A DNA stretch of 64,000 nt, from positions 77,132,531-77,196,530 of the forward strand of contig NC_084844.1 in NCBI RefSeq assembly GCF_033115175.1, read 5' to 3'. The translations under genes and the position numbers were made by a program. Source of the stretch: Lepus europaeus (lineage: Eukaryota; Chordata; Mammalia; Lagomorpha; Leporidae). Positions 21,960 to 31,420 of this stretch are shown one piece after another. The notes beneath the pieces were generated by a model. It searched no databases. It was not told the DNA's origin and worked only from the letters and a program-made list of their open reading frames with translations. Positions within the stretch are counted from its first letter, which is position 1. The number at the start of each line of letters is the position of its first letter.

Positions 21960-22110
21960 CACAGGCTCCACTTGATCTTGAACTCAGACCAGGTACTGTC
22001 CTACACGCAGGAAGGGTTGTAGAGCTGGACTTCCCACTATCTGAATGACCAGGCCCATCTGCTCTCCCAGCAGCATTTGCAGAGCAGCTGGCAAGGAGCC
22101 CACCCTTCCC
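21960..22110 (+). pseudogene. ABCC10: ABCC10 pseudogene, C-terminal exon
   Basis: After a CTCCCACAG acceptor, codons for ILNSDQ, VLHAGRVVELDFP and the L-L-S-Q-Q-H-L-Q-S-S-W segment match the ABCC10 C-terminus, with at least one frameshift and an in-frame stop. Sequence from 22,110 to about 22,560 is probably the two genes' 3' flanks. Confidence 0.92.
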
Positions 22111-22560
22111 CTTGAGAGAGGGTCCTGAGCCAGATCCCCTGTGCTACAGGGTTCTCCCCTCCATCTGTCCCACAGTGAGCCAGCACAAAGGTGCTGACTG
22201 TGGGTTCATGTTCTCTGTGGCTCTAGCTCTAATCACTTCCCCAGAGGGGAAAAGGGCATCTGGGTTCCTCTTGGAAACCACTCCTTGTGGGAAGAATCCT
22301 GAGGCTTACCCAGAACCAGGTCTCTGCTCTGGTCCTTAAGCACCTGGAACTCCAGGTAGGTTTTCTGGCATAGGAGCCCACTTGCATTGTCAGTTTTGAT
22401 GAAATTTCCATCTTACATCCTGTGTGCTAAAAAATAATATTTTTGGCGTGTGGCTGAAGTCCCCTTAGTATGTGTGCCAGAGCTGAGTGGTGGTAAGAAA
22501 GGTCCTCCAGCCCCCAGCCTGAGGGTGAAGGAGATGAGGAAGGGGGCCAGAAAGCTCATA
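22111..22560. other. Intergenic stretch between the two pseudogene 3' ends
   Basis: No exon. It would correspond to the short ABCC10-DLK2 interval, including 3' UTR remnants of both. Confidence 0.5.
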
Positions 22561-22579
22561 CATTAAAGTGCTATGATGC

Positions 22580-23170
22580 CTCTAGACTCACGGGGTGATC
22601 AGGTGGTGGTGGGGGCACTGCTGGCAGCTGCTAATCTGACACTGCTGGTCATGAAAATCTGGCATAGTGTGGTTCAGGATGGCAAGAGGATCCAGGAGAC
22701 AGACACTGTGGTCATAGATGCTCAGAGTCAGCTACACTGTGATCAGGACTAGGGTAGGAGTGAGGTCCCCAAACACCACAAAGCCCCGGACCAGATGCCC
22801 CTGGCCCAGCCTCTTGCCTTCACACTGCTTCTGTAATGAGATCTGTGCTAGACTAGCCCCTGCACTGTGGGGGGCTGGCCCTATGACAGGTGCCACCACT
22901 GCTGAGGTGAGCCCTAGAGATGTGTCCCTGTGGTGGGGGCATTTGGGAAAGGAAGGCAAGCTCACAACTCTTGCTACAATAGCCAGTGGGGCAGAGACAG
23001 TCAAAGTCACACACTTGGCCCCCAAAACAGGCCCCCATCAGGCTTGAGTGGCTGGCACAGTCATCCTGGCTGATGCTGCAAAAGCATCCAGCAAAGACCT
23101 CAGGGAAAGGCAGGAGAAGGGGTTTATGTCATCAAGGCAGGTGGCACGGTGACAGGAACTGGGGTGGGAA
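22580..23170 (-). pseudogene. DLK2: DLK2 pseudogene, last exon
   Basis: Reading down from 23,165: ATCLDDINPFSCL, DDCAS, VCDFDCLCPTGY, then a frame with LTSAVVAPVIGPAPHSAGA, a VVFGDLTPTLVLITV membrane segment and a short C-terminal tail with an S-S-C-H-P-E-P-H-Y-A motif. These match EGF repeats 5-6, the juxtamembrane region, the transmembrane helix and cytoplasmic tail of DLK2. Frames change at least three times. Confidence 0.92.
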
Positions 23171-23642
23171 AACTCCATTCAGACAGGCACCAGAGACAGT
23201 GGAGTATCGAAAATAGTTCATTAATTCCAGCAGGCTCAGAGAGAATCATTTCTCAAGACTGAGCCTTGAACTCAGGTTCCTTAGAATATTTGTAGGTTCT
23301 TCAGTATCACGCCCTAACTGCTACAGCACTGGTGTGTTTAAGTTGCAGCCTATGTGACTTAGGACCACTTATGGGGAACCTGTCTACGTAACTTGAGACC
23401 ACACTTCCAATGGTCAGTTGGTCCAGTGTGTTTATAGAAAGAGATGCCTGGGGCAGATTAGATGACAGATTTATGACTGTCAAGAAGCAGAGATTAGGGC
23501 ATCTTCCCTCCCTAGGCAGGATAACCATGGGCAGCTGCTTCTGAGGATTGCAAGCAGGCACTTTCTAAGGTTGGGTTGGAAGTCCCACTTTCCTTTGTCT
23601 CTGGTTGCAGGCTTATTTCCTGTTCAGCACCATTGGCATGGG

Positions 23643-23769
23643 CTACACCAGGTAGTTGTCTACATCTACCTCACAGTGGGCACCCACAGACCCGGCCAGA
23701 AAGTGGCAGGTAGAGGTGAAGATGAAGTCATGGGCAGCTTGGCACTGCCCACCATTCTGGCATAGGGAA
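23643..23769 (-). pseudogene. DLK2: DLK2 pseudogene, EGF-repeat exon
   Basis: Begins after a CCAACCCCAG acceptor (minus). SLCQNGGQCQAAHDFIF, then FLAGSVGAHCEVDVDNYLV and a stop, matching the EGF-4 region. Cys residues at the start of the next repeat are replaced. Confidence 0.92.
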
Positions 23770-23862
23770 CTGGGGTTGGGGTGGAAGAGGACATTGATGC
23801 CTGCAGGATAGCTCAGGGCAGTGTCCTGCCCACAGCATCCTGTGAGAATTTCTAGCCCTATC

Positions 23863-25560
23863 ACATTGGGTCACTTTCTCTAAGCCTTGAATACATCACT
23901 TTCTTTTTTTTTAACTTTTAGTTAATGAATATAAATTTCCAAAGTACAGCTTATGGATTACAGTGGCTTTACGCCCCCCCCAAACTTCCCTCCTACCTGC
24001 AACCCTCCCCTTTCCCACTCCCTCTCCCCTTCCATTCACATCAAGATTCATTTTCAATTCTCTTTATATACAGAAGATCAGTTTAGTATATATTAAGTAA
24101 AGATTTCAACAGTTTGCCCCCACATAGTAACACAAAGTGAAAAATACTGTTGGAGTACTAGTTATAGCATTACATCACAATGTACAGTACATTAATGACA
24201 GAGATCCTACATGATATTTTTTAAAAATTGATTAATTTTCGATGCAATTTCCAATTTAAAACCAAGTGTTTTTTTTCATTTTCAATTATCTTTATATACA
24301 GAAGATCGATTCAGTATATACTAAGTAAGGATTTCATCAGTTTGCAGCCACACAGAAACACAAAGTGTAAAAATACTGTTTCAGTACTAGTTATAGCATT
24401 ACTTCACATTGGACAACACATTAAGGACAGATCCCACATGAGAAGTAAGTACACAGTGACTCCTGTTGTTGACTTAGCAATTTGACACTCTTGTTTATGG
24501 CGTCAGTAATCTCCCTAGGCTCTAGTCATGAGTTGCCAAGGCTATGGAAGCTTTTAGGGTTCACCAACTTTGATTTTATTCCAATAGGGTCATAGTCAAA
24601 GAGGAAGTTCTCTCCTCCCTTTGGAGAAAGGTACTTCCTTCTTTGATGGCCCCGTTCTTTCCACTGGGATCTCACTCACAGAGATCTTTCATTTAGGTCT
24701 TTTTTTTTTTTGGCTTTCCATGCCTAAAATACTCTCATGGGCTCTTGAACCAGATCTGAATGCCTTAAGGGCTGATTCTGAGGTCAGAGTGCTATTTAGG
24801 ACACCAGCTATTCTATGGGTCTGCTGTGTCTCCCGCTTCCCATGTTGGATCGTTCTCTCCCTTTTTGGTTTTATCAGTTAGTATTAGCAGACACTAGTCT
24901 TGTTTGTGTTATGCCTTTGACTCTTAGACCTATCAGTGTGATCAGTTGTGAACTGAAGATGATCACTTGGACTAGTGAGATGGCATTGGTACATGCCACC
25001 CTGATGGGATTGCATTGGAATCCCCTGGCACATTTCTAACTCCACCATTTGGGGCAAGTCCAATTGAGCATGTCCCAAATTGTACATCTTCTCCCTCTCT
25101 TTTTCCCACTCTTGTATTGAACAGGGATCACTTTCAGTTAAAATTTAAACACCTAAGAATAATTGTGTGTTAATTACAGAGTTCAACCACTAGTACTAGA
25201 ACAAAAAAAAATACTAAAATGGATAAGTATTACATTGTACATCAACAGTCAGGACAAGAGCTGATCAAGTCACTGTTTCTCATAGTGTCCATATCATAGT
25301 GTCCATTTCACTTCAACAGGTTTCCCATTTGGTGCTCAGTTAGTTGTCGCCAATCAGGGAAAACAAATGATATTTTTCTCTTTGGGACTGGCTTAATTCA
25401 CTCAGCATGATGTTTTCCAGATTCCTCCATCTCGTTGCAAATGACTGGATTTGAATACATCACTTTCAAAGAGGATAAAAATAGTACCCAGCTTCCAAGT
25501 CTTGGGGGTAAGTGAGGTAATCCAGTGTCAATCAGTCAGCACAGGGCGTGCCTACTCGCA
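23863..25560 (+). repeat. MIR split by an L1 insertion
   Basis: GGGTCACTTTCTCTAAGCC up to 23,903 is continued, after the inserted L1, by AGGATAAAAATAGTACCCAG and GTAAGTGAGGTAATCC at 25,468-25,520. Joined, the two halves give the usual MIR core order. Confidence 0.65.
23904..25450 (-). mobile_element. Rabbit-type L1 3' end (5'-truncated), antisense
   Basis: Poly-T at the left, then a long 3'-UTR-like sequence with internal partial duplication (the GAAGATC(A/G)(A/G)TT(T/C)AGTATATA phrase at about 24,073 and 24,301). Perfect 17-base target duplication TTGAATACATCACTTTC at 23,887-23,903 and 25,451-25,467, so it is one retrotransposition event. No ORF2 coding text is left except perhaps at the right end. 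A sense-oriented relative lies at 51,731-53,050. Confidence 0.9.
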
Positions 25561-25809
25561 GGGCTCAGGATCAGTGTGCTGTTTTTAATCTCAGAGGCAC
25601 CAATGCTTGAGGAGCAAATGAGGACAAGTCCAGCCTTGGGGCTGCTCATTCAGACAAGGGGAATGGGGGTTTTCCATGGGCAACAGCTCTTAGGACCACT
25701 GGCCAGCTTTCTGCGAGGATGAGAGGGTCTCTAGGCCCCTGAGCTTCCCCAGACACCACCTCCACTACCCGAACTGTTCTACTACACCTCCAGCTCCCAC
25801 AGATTGTTC

Positions 25810-26653
25810 CTTTCTTTTCTTTTTTATACTTTTATTTAATGAATGCATTTTTCATAGATACAACTTTAGGAATATAGTGGTTCTTTCCCCCATACCCACC
25901 CTTTAGCCCTGACTACCATCCCACCTCCTACTGCCTCTCCCATCCCCTTCTTCATTATGGTTCATTTTTAGTTTAATTTTATATACACAGGACCATCTCT
26001 ATGTTAATTACAGATTTCAACAGTTTGCATCCACACACACACACACACAACATACAGAGTACAGTTTGAGAGCTTTTTTTTTTTAAAGATTTATTTATTT
26101 ATTTGAAAGGCAGAGTTACACAGAGAGAGGAGAGGCAGAGAGACAGAGAGAAGTTTTCCATCTGCTGGTTCGCTCCCCAATTGGCCGCAACAGCTAGAGC
26201 TGTTCCAATCCAAAGCCAGGAGCTAGGAGCTTCCTCTGGGTCTCCCACATGGGTTCAGGGACTCAAGGACTTGGGCCATCTTCCACTGCTTTCCCAGGCT
26301 ATAGCAGAGAGCTGGATCAGAAGTGGAGCAGCTGGGACTCAAACCAGCACCCATATGGGATGCCAGCGCTGCAGACGGTGGCTTTACCCACTATGCCACA
26401 GCGCCGGCCCTGAGCACTAGTTTTGCAGTTAATTCTTATACTACAACTCATAAAGGACAGAAGTCTTGCATGGAGAGTAAGCGCACAGTGACTTCTGTTG
26501 TTCCTTTAACAATTAACACTCTTATTTATGACGCCAGTGATCATCTGAGGCTCTTGCCACGGGCTGCCAAGGCTATGGAAGCCTTTTGTGACCACAGACT
26601 CCATCAGTATTTGGACATGGCTATAATCAAAGTAGATGTTCTTTCCTCCCCGT
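25810..26653 (-). mobile_element. L1 3' end, older relative, antisense
   Basis: Same 3' architecture as the element at 23,904 (ACTTTTATTTAATGAATGCA, CAGATTTCAACAGTTTGC, CACAGTGACTTCTGTTG, GCCAAGGCTATGGAAGCC) but more diverged. Target duplication AGATTGTTC at 25,801-25,809 and 26,654-26,662. A CSINE is nested inside, and a short (CA)n lies at 26,031-26,049. Confidence 0.85.
26075..26410 (-). mobile_element. CSINE, full length, nested in the L1 fragment
   Basis: TTTTTTTTTTAAAGATTTATTTATTT start, CCACAGCGCCGGCCC end. Target duplication is short or eroded. Confidence 0.93.
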
Positions 26654-26924
26654 AGATTGTTCTTGAAGAAATCATTGAGAATGTACCAAGGAAGCTTAGC
26701 AAGCATGAGCTTTCTCCTCTTATCTCCACCCTCTCAACAGCCCTGTCTTTCCTCACTCCATCACCAGAATCTGGTCCCACTAGCATTAAGGGAGTCGGCA
26801 TATACTGAACCGATAGATGTATGCAGGCACTGCTGTCTCCCAGATGGCAGGTGAGTGATGAGGACAGATGTCACCACTGTGTGCAACCATGGGAGGCACT
26901 CAGCATTGTAACCAAATGGGCCCA

Positions 26925-27055
26925 GCACTCACCTGCCTGCTCACAGGGTGCAGCCTTGCTCACAATCATGCCTACAGGAGCCTGGTGTTGTGAACACACA
27001 GTGGCACTCCCAACCCATCATACACACCTGCCTTCTGTTCTGGCAGGGGGCAGCA
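26925..27055 (-). pseudogene. DLK2: DLK2 pseudogene, EGF-3 exon
   Basis: Minus-strand reading from about 27,048 gives codons for Q-N-x-x-Q-V/C-M-Y-D-G, a C-V segment, H-D-C-E and G-C-T-L, matching the EGF-3 exon of DLK2 (QNGGQCMYDGGGEYHC and GRDCE). Frames shift within it. Confidence 0.8.
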
Positions 27056-27232
27056 CAGTACAAATGTGCTCATCTGGAGAGGAGATGGGACCTGTGGGGG
27101 GGTCCCCTACATCTGGCTCCCAGACCCTTTTGTCTCCCAATTCCCGCCAAGTCCCTCTGGACCCAAGACTCTGTGGGTGTGGCTCATACTTGAAGCCCCA
27201 CCCCAGGGTGGGCATGGTGTTCTGGGGGGAAA

Positions 27233-27487
27233 CAACACTGAATTTGGAGTCAGGAGACTCTGGGCCATCTGTCTTACACAAACTGCCTCTGTGCAACTCA
27301 CGGCTCTTATGTGGACCTCAGTTTCCTCATCTGTAACATGAGCTTAATGTGAGGAACTGCCTTTCCTGCCCTCCAGCAATATACTGAAGATCAATTTGGA
27401 CAACAGGTACAACATTTACAAATGAGTAAATATCATGAATTTGAAGGTTTGTACAGAACACAATAGGTGCTCAATAAATACGGATGT
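27233..27487 (+). repeat. MIR
   Basis: GGAGTCAGGAGACTCTGGGC, CCTCAGTTTCCTCATCTGTA, ATAGGTGCTCAATAAATACG, in MIR order, in a DLK2 pseudogene intron. Confidence 0.8.
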
Positions 27488-27540
27488 GTCTTCTCTGGAG
27501 ACAGTTGGGGTCTCCAGCCACCAGCTCCCTTCCTATCTTT

Positions 27541-27642
27541 GTCACTGAACTTGCCTGCCCAGCCACTGTGGCAGATGCACCGCCAGGCCTGGCAGCCAGG
27601 CACAGTGCTCACGGTGCTCAGTCCTGGTCACACCTGATGGGA
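27541..27642 (-). pseudogene. DLK2: DLK2 pseudogene, EGF-1/2 exon
   Basis: Minus-strand codons give VPGCQAWRCICHSGWAGKF then SDKD, matching MPGCQ...WQCICHSGWAGKFCDKD. One cysteine is now Ser, and the position expected for the GT donor after the K codon reads AT. Confidence 0.9.
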
Positions 27643-27890
27643 AAAGCATAAATTTAGGACTCTTGGTGGGAGATGTGAGGATAAGAAGGCAGCTCTTAGA
27701 ACCAGGAGGCATTTGATTGCCCCGAAGGGAAACAGGCTTGTCCCATTGCCACTGTCCTGGTGCCACAGGGGTGATAAGGAGTGAAGAGTAGGGTCTCAGA
27801 CACTGTGTCCTGGGTTTGACCCAGTTGTGCATGTGCAGGGCTGGGGAATGGGGAGCAAAGGGTTTGGGGGCAAGTGCTCAGGACAGGTAC

Positions 27891-27950
27891 CTGCAGGAGC
27901 CATGGAGCAGCTGCAGTGGCCCAGGTCACAGTGAGAGATGCAGTCAATAG
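27891..27950 (-). pseudogene. DLK2: DLK2 pseudogene, first EGF exon
   Basis: Flanked on the minus strand by a TTGCAG acceptor (27,951-27,956) and a GTACCT donor below 27,891. Translation IDCISHCDLGHCSCS matches ADDCSSHCDLAHGCCA at the start of the mature protein. Confidence 0.85.
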
Positions 27951-28349
27951 CTGCAAGAGATTGATGTCAGAGAAGAGTCTGGGTCATGGTACAGCTCACT
28001 GGGATGTGGGGCTCTGGAGAGTGTTTGGGATTCCAGGCAGTGGGTGGACCCAGCTCTGGGGCAGGGCCATAGAATCACATGTGGGAACCCATTCCCATTG
28101 AATTTCTTGTCTGAATTCAGTATTACATTGATGACACAGATCAGGACATGGAATACAAATATCAGAAGAGAGAAATAACAGTGTAGTAGAAGATGTGAAG
28201 GTGACTGACATTCTGAAACTAATCATGTAAGTTATTCATGTGTAAGAAAAATACAAGAAAATCACAATTATTGAGATGAAACATTGAAAACTTTTGGTTA
28301 AAATTCAACTTCTAACCATAAAAAGAAACTGTTAGCAGAATAGTAAAAA

Positions 28350-28620
28350 AAAAAAAAAGAAATTCCTTTATTATAATTAAGATTGGCTACAGTGAACCTA
28401 CAACAAATAGTATAATTAACATAGAACACTGAACAATTTTTCCCTGGTAATAAACCTGGACAAAGTTTCCTCCTCTCAGTTTCTCTCTTCAATATTACCC
28501 TGGATGTGTAGTTAAGGAAATTAAACAACAAAAAGGAAATTTTAGGTATACAGTTTAGCTTTTAAGCAATGTAACTGTCAATCTGTGTTAATGTTCCAGC
28601 TGATTTGAACCCTGGGAGCT
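28350..28620 (+). mobile_element. Ancient L1 ORF2 fragment (RT core)
   Basis: Discontinuous codons match the P-T-x-N-I-I-x-N, F-P-L-x-S-G and G-C-P-L-S-P-L-L-F-N-I-V-L-E segment of L1 reverse transcriptase (about 28,390-28,520). Frame changes and substitutions are many. Confidence 0.6.
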
Positions 28621-28669
28621 TGTTCTTTACGTGATGAAATATGAAGCAGATGAACAAACTAAGAAAGCA

Positions 28670-28945
28670 ATTTTTAGCAAAAGACTTTTATTGAAAAAGA
28701 ACAAGAGATATTGAAAGAGCAGAGGGGAAGTTCCGAGAGAGCAGGCAGGAGGGGCTTCTTCAGAAGGAAAAAGCTGTTGAAAGGAGGTGATCTGGGGGTT
28801 TCATGTCTATTGCAAAGTTTATAAAACCTCCTTTGGAAAAAGCATTTCTCGTGTGGTGAGCTCATCCTACCGTATCTCCCAGTCTGGTGTGACTTTTACA
28901 GGACAGAGAAAAATTCTATCTTGGGATTTATCGAGGGGGGCTGTT
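28670..28945 (-). other. Unassigned, possible LTR or transcript 3' end
   Basis: GACTTTTATTGAAAAAG gives AATAAA on minus. The following text continues beyond the SINE at 28,952 as far as about 29,455. No gene or repeat could be named. Confidence 0.3.
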
Positions 28946-28951
28946 TATCTT

Positions 28952-29167
28952 ATTTTTAAAGATTTATTTGCTTATTTGAAAGGCAGAGTTATAGGGAGAG
29001 AGAGGCAGAGGCAGAAAGGACCTGGGCCATCCTCCCCTGCTTTCCCAGGCAGATTAGCAGGAAGCTGGATCAGAAGTGGAGCAGCCAGGGACTCAAACCA
29101 ACCAGTGTCCATATGGGATGCTGGCTGTAGATGGCAGCTTAACCTGCTGTGCCACAGCACTAGCCCC
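28952..29167 (-). mobile_element. CSINE, internally shortened
   Basis: TTTTTAAAGATTTATTTGC start, CCACAGCACTAGCCCC end. Target duplication CTGTTTATCTT at 28,941-28,951 and 29,168-29,178. Confidence 0.93.
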
Positions 29168-29470
29168 ACTGTTTATCTTTACCGTACTCCTGAGACTAGT
29201 CACAGACAACTCCAGCCACCAGCCCTTCTGGGTGACCTTGGCACCAGAAGTAACCAATGAAATTCTTTATGTCTCTTATTATCACACTTGCTTTCTAGCT
29301 CAGGCCAGACTCCCAGCTAGGCTAAGAAAATGTTCCACATTACAGGAGGGGCCTTTTGTTTTCTACTTAACCATTCCCACTCTGACTCCTTTCATTAATG
29401 ACACTTTATATACAGAGAAGATCCAACACAATCTAAAACCAAACATGAGCTGATAAGAGAATTATGCAAG

Positions 29471-29728
29471 GGCTGGTGTTATGGCATAGTGGGTAAAGCT
29501 GCCTGCCTGTGACACCTGTGTTCCCACATAGGCACGGGATCGAAACCCAGATAAGCCACTGCTGATCCAGCTCCTTGCTAGTGAGTCTTGGAGAAGCAGA
29601 GGAAGATGGCCCAAGAGCTTGGACCTCTGCACCCATGCAGGAGACCCAGAAAAAGCTCTGGGCTCCTGTCTTCAGCCTATTCCAGCTCTGGCCTTTGTGG
29701 CCATTTGGAGAGTAAATCAGCAGATGGA

Positions 29729-29771
<43 letters not shown>

Positions 29772-29840
29772 CCACCTCCCTTTCGCCCTCTCCCTCTCTC
29801 TGTAACTCTGCCTTGAAACAAGTAAAAAAATATTTTTAAA
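29471..29840 (+). mobile_element. CSINE, full length
   Basis: GGCTGGTGTTATGGCATAGTGG head, (CT)n at 29,730-29,768, AAGTAAAAAAATATTTTTAAAG tail. Target duplication GAGAATTATGCAAG / GAGAATTAAGCAAG at 29,457-29,470 and 29,841-29,854. Confidence 0.93.
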
Positions 29841-29854
29841 GGAGAATTAAGCAA

Positions 29855-29950
29855 GATTACTGGGTACAAGATCAACATAAACAATCAAGTGTGTTACTAT
29901 GTACCCATAAAAAATACGGAACAATATTAAAGGGCAATGTATGGACTAGA
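29855..29950 (+). mobile_element. Old L1 ORF2 remnant, continuation
   Basis: ATTACTGGGTACAAGATCAACAT matches L1 ORF2 text coding for the I-T-G-Y-K-I-N segment, in the same orientation as the fragment at 28,350, so likely the same element. Confidence 0.55.
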
Positions 29951-30099
29951 AAATTAGTATCTGTTAGAGAAATGAGACAAAGATTGATATATATCTTCAA
30001 ATATTCTTCAAATGATGTTCAGATTATTGCAAGCTAGCGGGCTTTAGGGTTCGAATAGGATCACCCAGGAGATGGGATCATCAGGGAGGCGACAGCGGC

Positions 30100-30396
30100 C
30101 CCTGCTGTTAGGAAGGTAAAGCTACAAAGGACGAGGCGGCTTCTCCACCCAGCATCACCTCAAGGGGCCGCCCTCATGCTAGGGGCGATTCTGATTGGAT
30201 GCGGCTTCTCTGCCATCATCCATGCTCAAGGTCGGTCTGAACAGACTGTCCAATCAGGGAAGCAGCACAGCCGAGCGCGGGATCGTCTTTTCTGGCGCTG
30301 CAGTATTCCGCTTCCTGGTTCTCCACCTGAGGGGGCTCCAGGCGGCTCTGGTGGTGCTGTGTTTGCCTGTCCCGCACCACTGGAGCCCTCAGGAGG
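30100..30396 (+). promoter_or_regulatory. CpG-bearing promoter-like patch before a ZNF-type first exon
   Basis: GC-rich island in AT-rich surroundings with many kept CpGs (GGCGACAGCGGCCCC, AGCCGAGCGCGGGATCG). It carries GATTGG at about 30,193 (inverted CCAAT) and CCAATCAG at about 30,251. No TATA box. This arrangement is typical of KRAB zinc-finger gene promoters. Confidence 0.6.
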
Positions 30397-30425
30397 ATGC
30401 TAGGACCCCCGGGAGCTGGAAGCCG
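30397..30425 (+). pseudogene. Candidate KRAB-ZNF first coding exon
   Basis: ATGCTAGGACCCCCGGGAGC up to a GTGAGT donor at 30,426. First exons of many KRAB zinc-finger genes read ATG-C-C/T-x-GGACCCCC-GGA and end the same way. From ATG to the donor is 29 bases, one short of the usual 30, so the join to the KRAB exon at 57,513 would be out of frame. Linking it to that exon 27 kb downstream is inference; it could instead belong to a gene outside the window. Confidence 0.5.
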
Positions 30426-30735
30426 GTGAGTGTGAGGCGTCCCCCGAGGCCCACGGGGTATGCGGTCCCCGCCCGCAGCGACTTTGAACCCCGGGTGTCA
30501 GCTTCCCAATCTGAGGATGGCGGAGTTCTCGGGGAGAACTTGAACTTCCCGTATGACCCGATTCCTTGAGGGAGGTGGGGATCTCAAGCAGTGCGCTCGG
30601 CATAGGGGTCTGGGTCGGTTTTCTTTTTGCTAATAGCAGGACAGCACGGGCTCGGTGCCTGAGAAGGAGGCTCCTTAAAAGCGCTGTTTTCTGTCTGAAC
30701 ATTTCACATGACAGAAAAATAGAGAATGCCTGCCA

Positions 30736-31050
30736 TGGGCCCTGCGCTGTGGCATAGCCTGTAGAGCCGCCACCAGCAGTGCTGGCATCCCATATGGGCA
30801 CCGGTTCCAGTCCTGGCTGCTCCACTTCCGATCCAGCTCTCTGCTGTGGCCTGGGAAAGCAGTGGAAGATGGCCCAAGTGCTTGGGCTCCTGCGCCCACG
30901 TAGGAGACCCGGAGGAGGCTCCTGGCTCCTGGCTTCGGTTTGGCCAATTGGGGAGTGAACCAACGGATGGAAGATATCCACCCCACCACCACCTCGCGCC
31001 CTTTCTCCCTCTTCTCTCTCTGAATAACTTTCAAATAAATAAATAAATCT
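30736..31050 (+). mobile_element. CSINE with GA-expanded tail
   Basis: CCCTGCGCTGTGGCATAGCC head, AAATAAATAAATAAATCTG tail, then (GA)n to about 31,111. Target duplication GAGAATGCC(T/C)GCC at 30,724-30,736 and about 31,109-31,121 encloses the GA run, so the microsatellite grew from the SINE tail. Confidence 0.92.
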
Positions 31051-31068
31051 GAGAGAGAGAGAGGGAGG

Positions 31069-31111
<43 letters not shown>
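31051..31111. repeat. (GA)n / (GGGA)n microsatellite
   Basis: Purine dinucleotide run between the SINE tail and its 3' target duplication. Confidence 0.95.
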
Positions 31112-31115
<4 letters not shown>

Positions 31116-31157
31116 CCCGCCTGACACACTCCAGTGTAAGAAATCATTATCCAGGAA

Positions 31158-31420
31158 TGGGTGCTTTTAGAGGTGATTAAGATGACACTAGGGCCACACA
31201 CATCTCTATCAGGGTACTGGGTTTGAGTCCAGCTAATGCACACCCTGGGTGGCAGCAGACAATGGCTTGGGTCCTGACTTTCAGTATGAGCACCCAAATT
31301 TAGCTCCAGTCTCATGGCTTCAGCCTGGCCCCCACTGTTGCAGGCCTATGGGGAGTGAGCCAGTGGATGAAAGATGTCTGTCTTCTTTTATCTGCACATC
31401 AAATAAAGTTGAAAAAAATC
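31158..31420 (+). mobile_element. Old CSINE copy
   Basis: TTTTAGAGGTGATTAAGATG, GGGTTTGAGTCCAGC and ATCAAATAAAGTTGAAAAAAA tail; strongly diverged. Confidence 0.65.

Larger units (their letters stand above)
11910..22110 (+). pseudogene. ABCC10: ABCC10 (MRP7) unprocessed pseudogene
   Basis: Pieces of the whole length of ABCC10, a broad-specificity ATP-driven drug and organic-anion exporter of the plasma membrane, occur in the correct order on +: N-terminal transmembrane part, NBD1 Walker A, NBD1 middle, NBD1 Walker B region, TMD2 parts, NBD2 Q-loop, signature, D-loop region and C-terminus. They are separated by non-coding DNA, and several still begin at AG acceptors, so this is a genomic copy with introns and not a retrocopy. 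It is dead: frames break in every segment, the core of TMD1 between 12,640 and 12,815 is missing, and the TMD2-end to NBD2 Walker A stretch is missing between about 20,850 and 20,955. SINEs and MIRs occupy the introns. The minus-strand DLK2 pseudogene follows tail to tail. Family assignment rests on my memory of the ABCC10 protein; a search would settle it. Confidence 0.9.
22580..27950 (-). pseudogene. DLK2: DLK2 unprocessed pseudogene
   Basis: Five exon-derived pieces occur in order on the minus strand and encode EGF-like repeats, a juxtamembrane part and a membrane segment of delta-like non-canonical Notch ligand 2, a single-pass membrane protein that modulates Notch signalling and adipogenesis. 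Introns are retained. The reading frame is broken by stops and indels and several EGF cysteines are lost, so no product is expected. The first exon with the signal peptide is not seen. An L1 3' fragment at 23,904, a second at 25,810, SINEs and MIRs enlarge the introns. It is tail to tail with the ABCC10 pseudogene, as in the parental gene pair. Confidence 0.9.

Noticed and set aside
24228..25087. Frames of 67-86 codons at 24.2-25.1 kb and their near copy at 52,649-52,864 minus
   Set aside because: They are the non-coding 3' end of L1 elements present twice in the window; similarity reflects the repeat, not a conserved protein.
30400..30981. 193-codon minus frame
   Set aside because: Joins antisense CSINE (30,736-30,981) to the antisense of a GC-rich first-exon patch; no domain.
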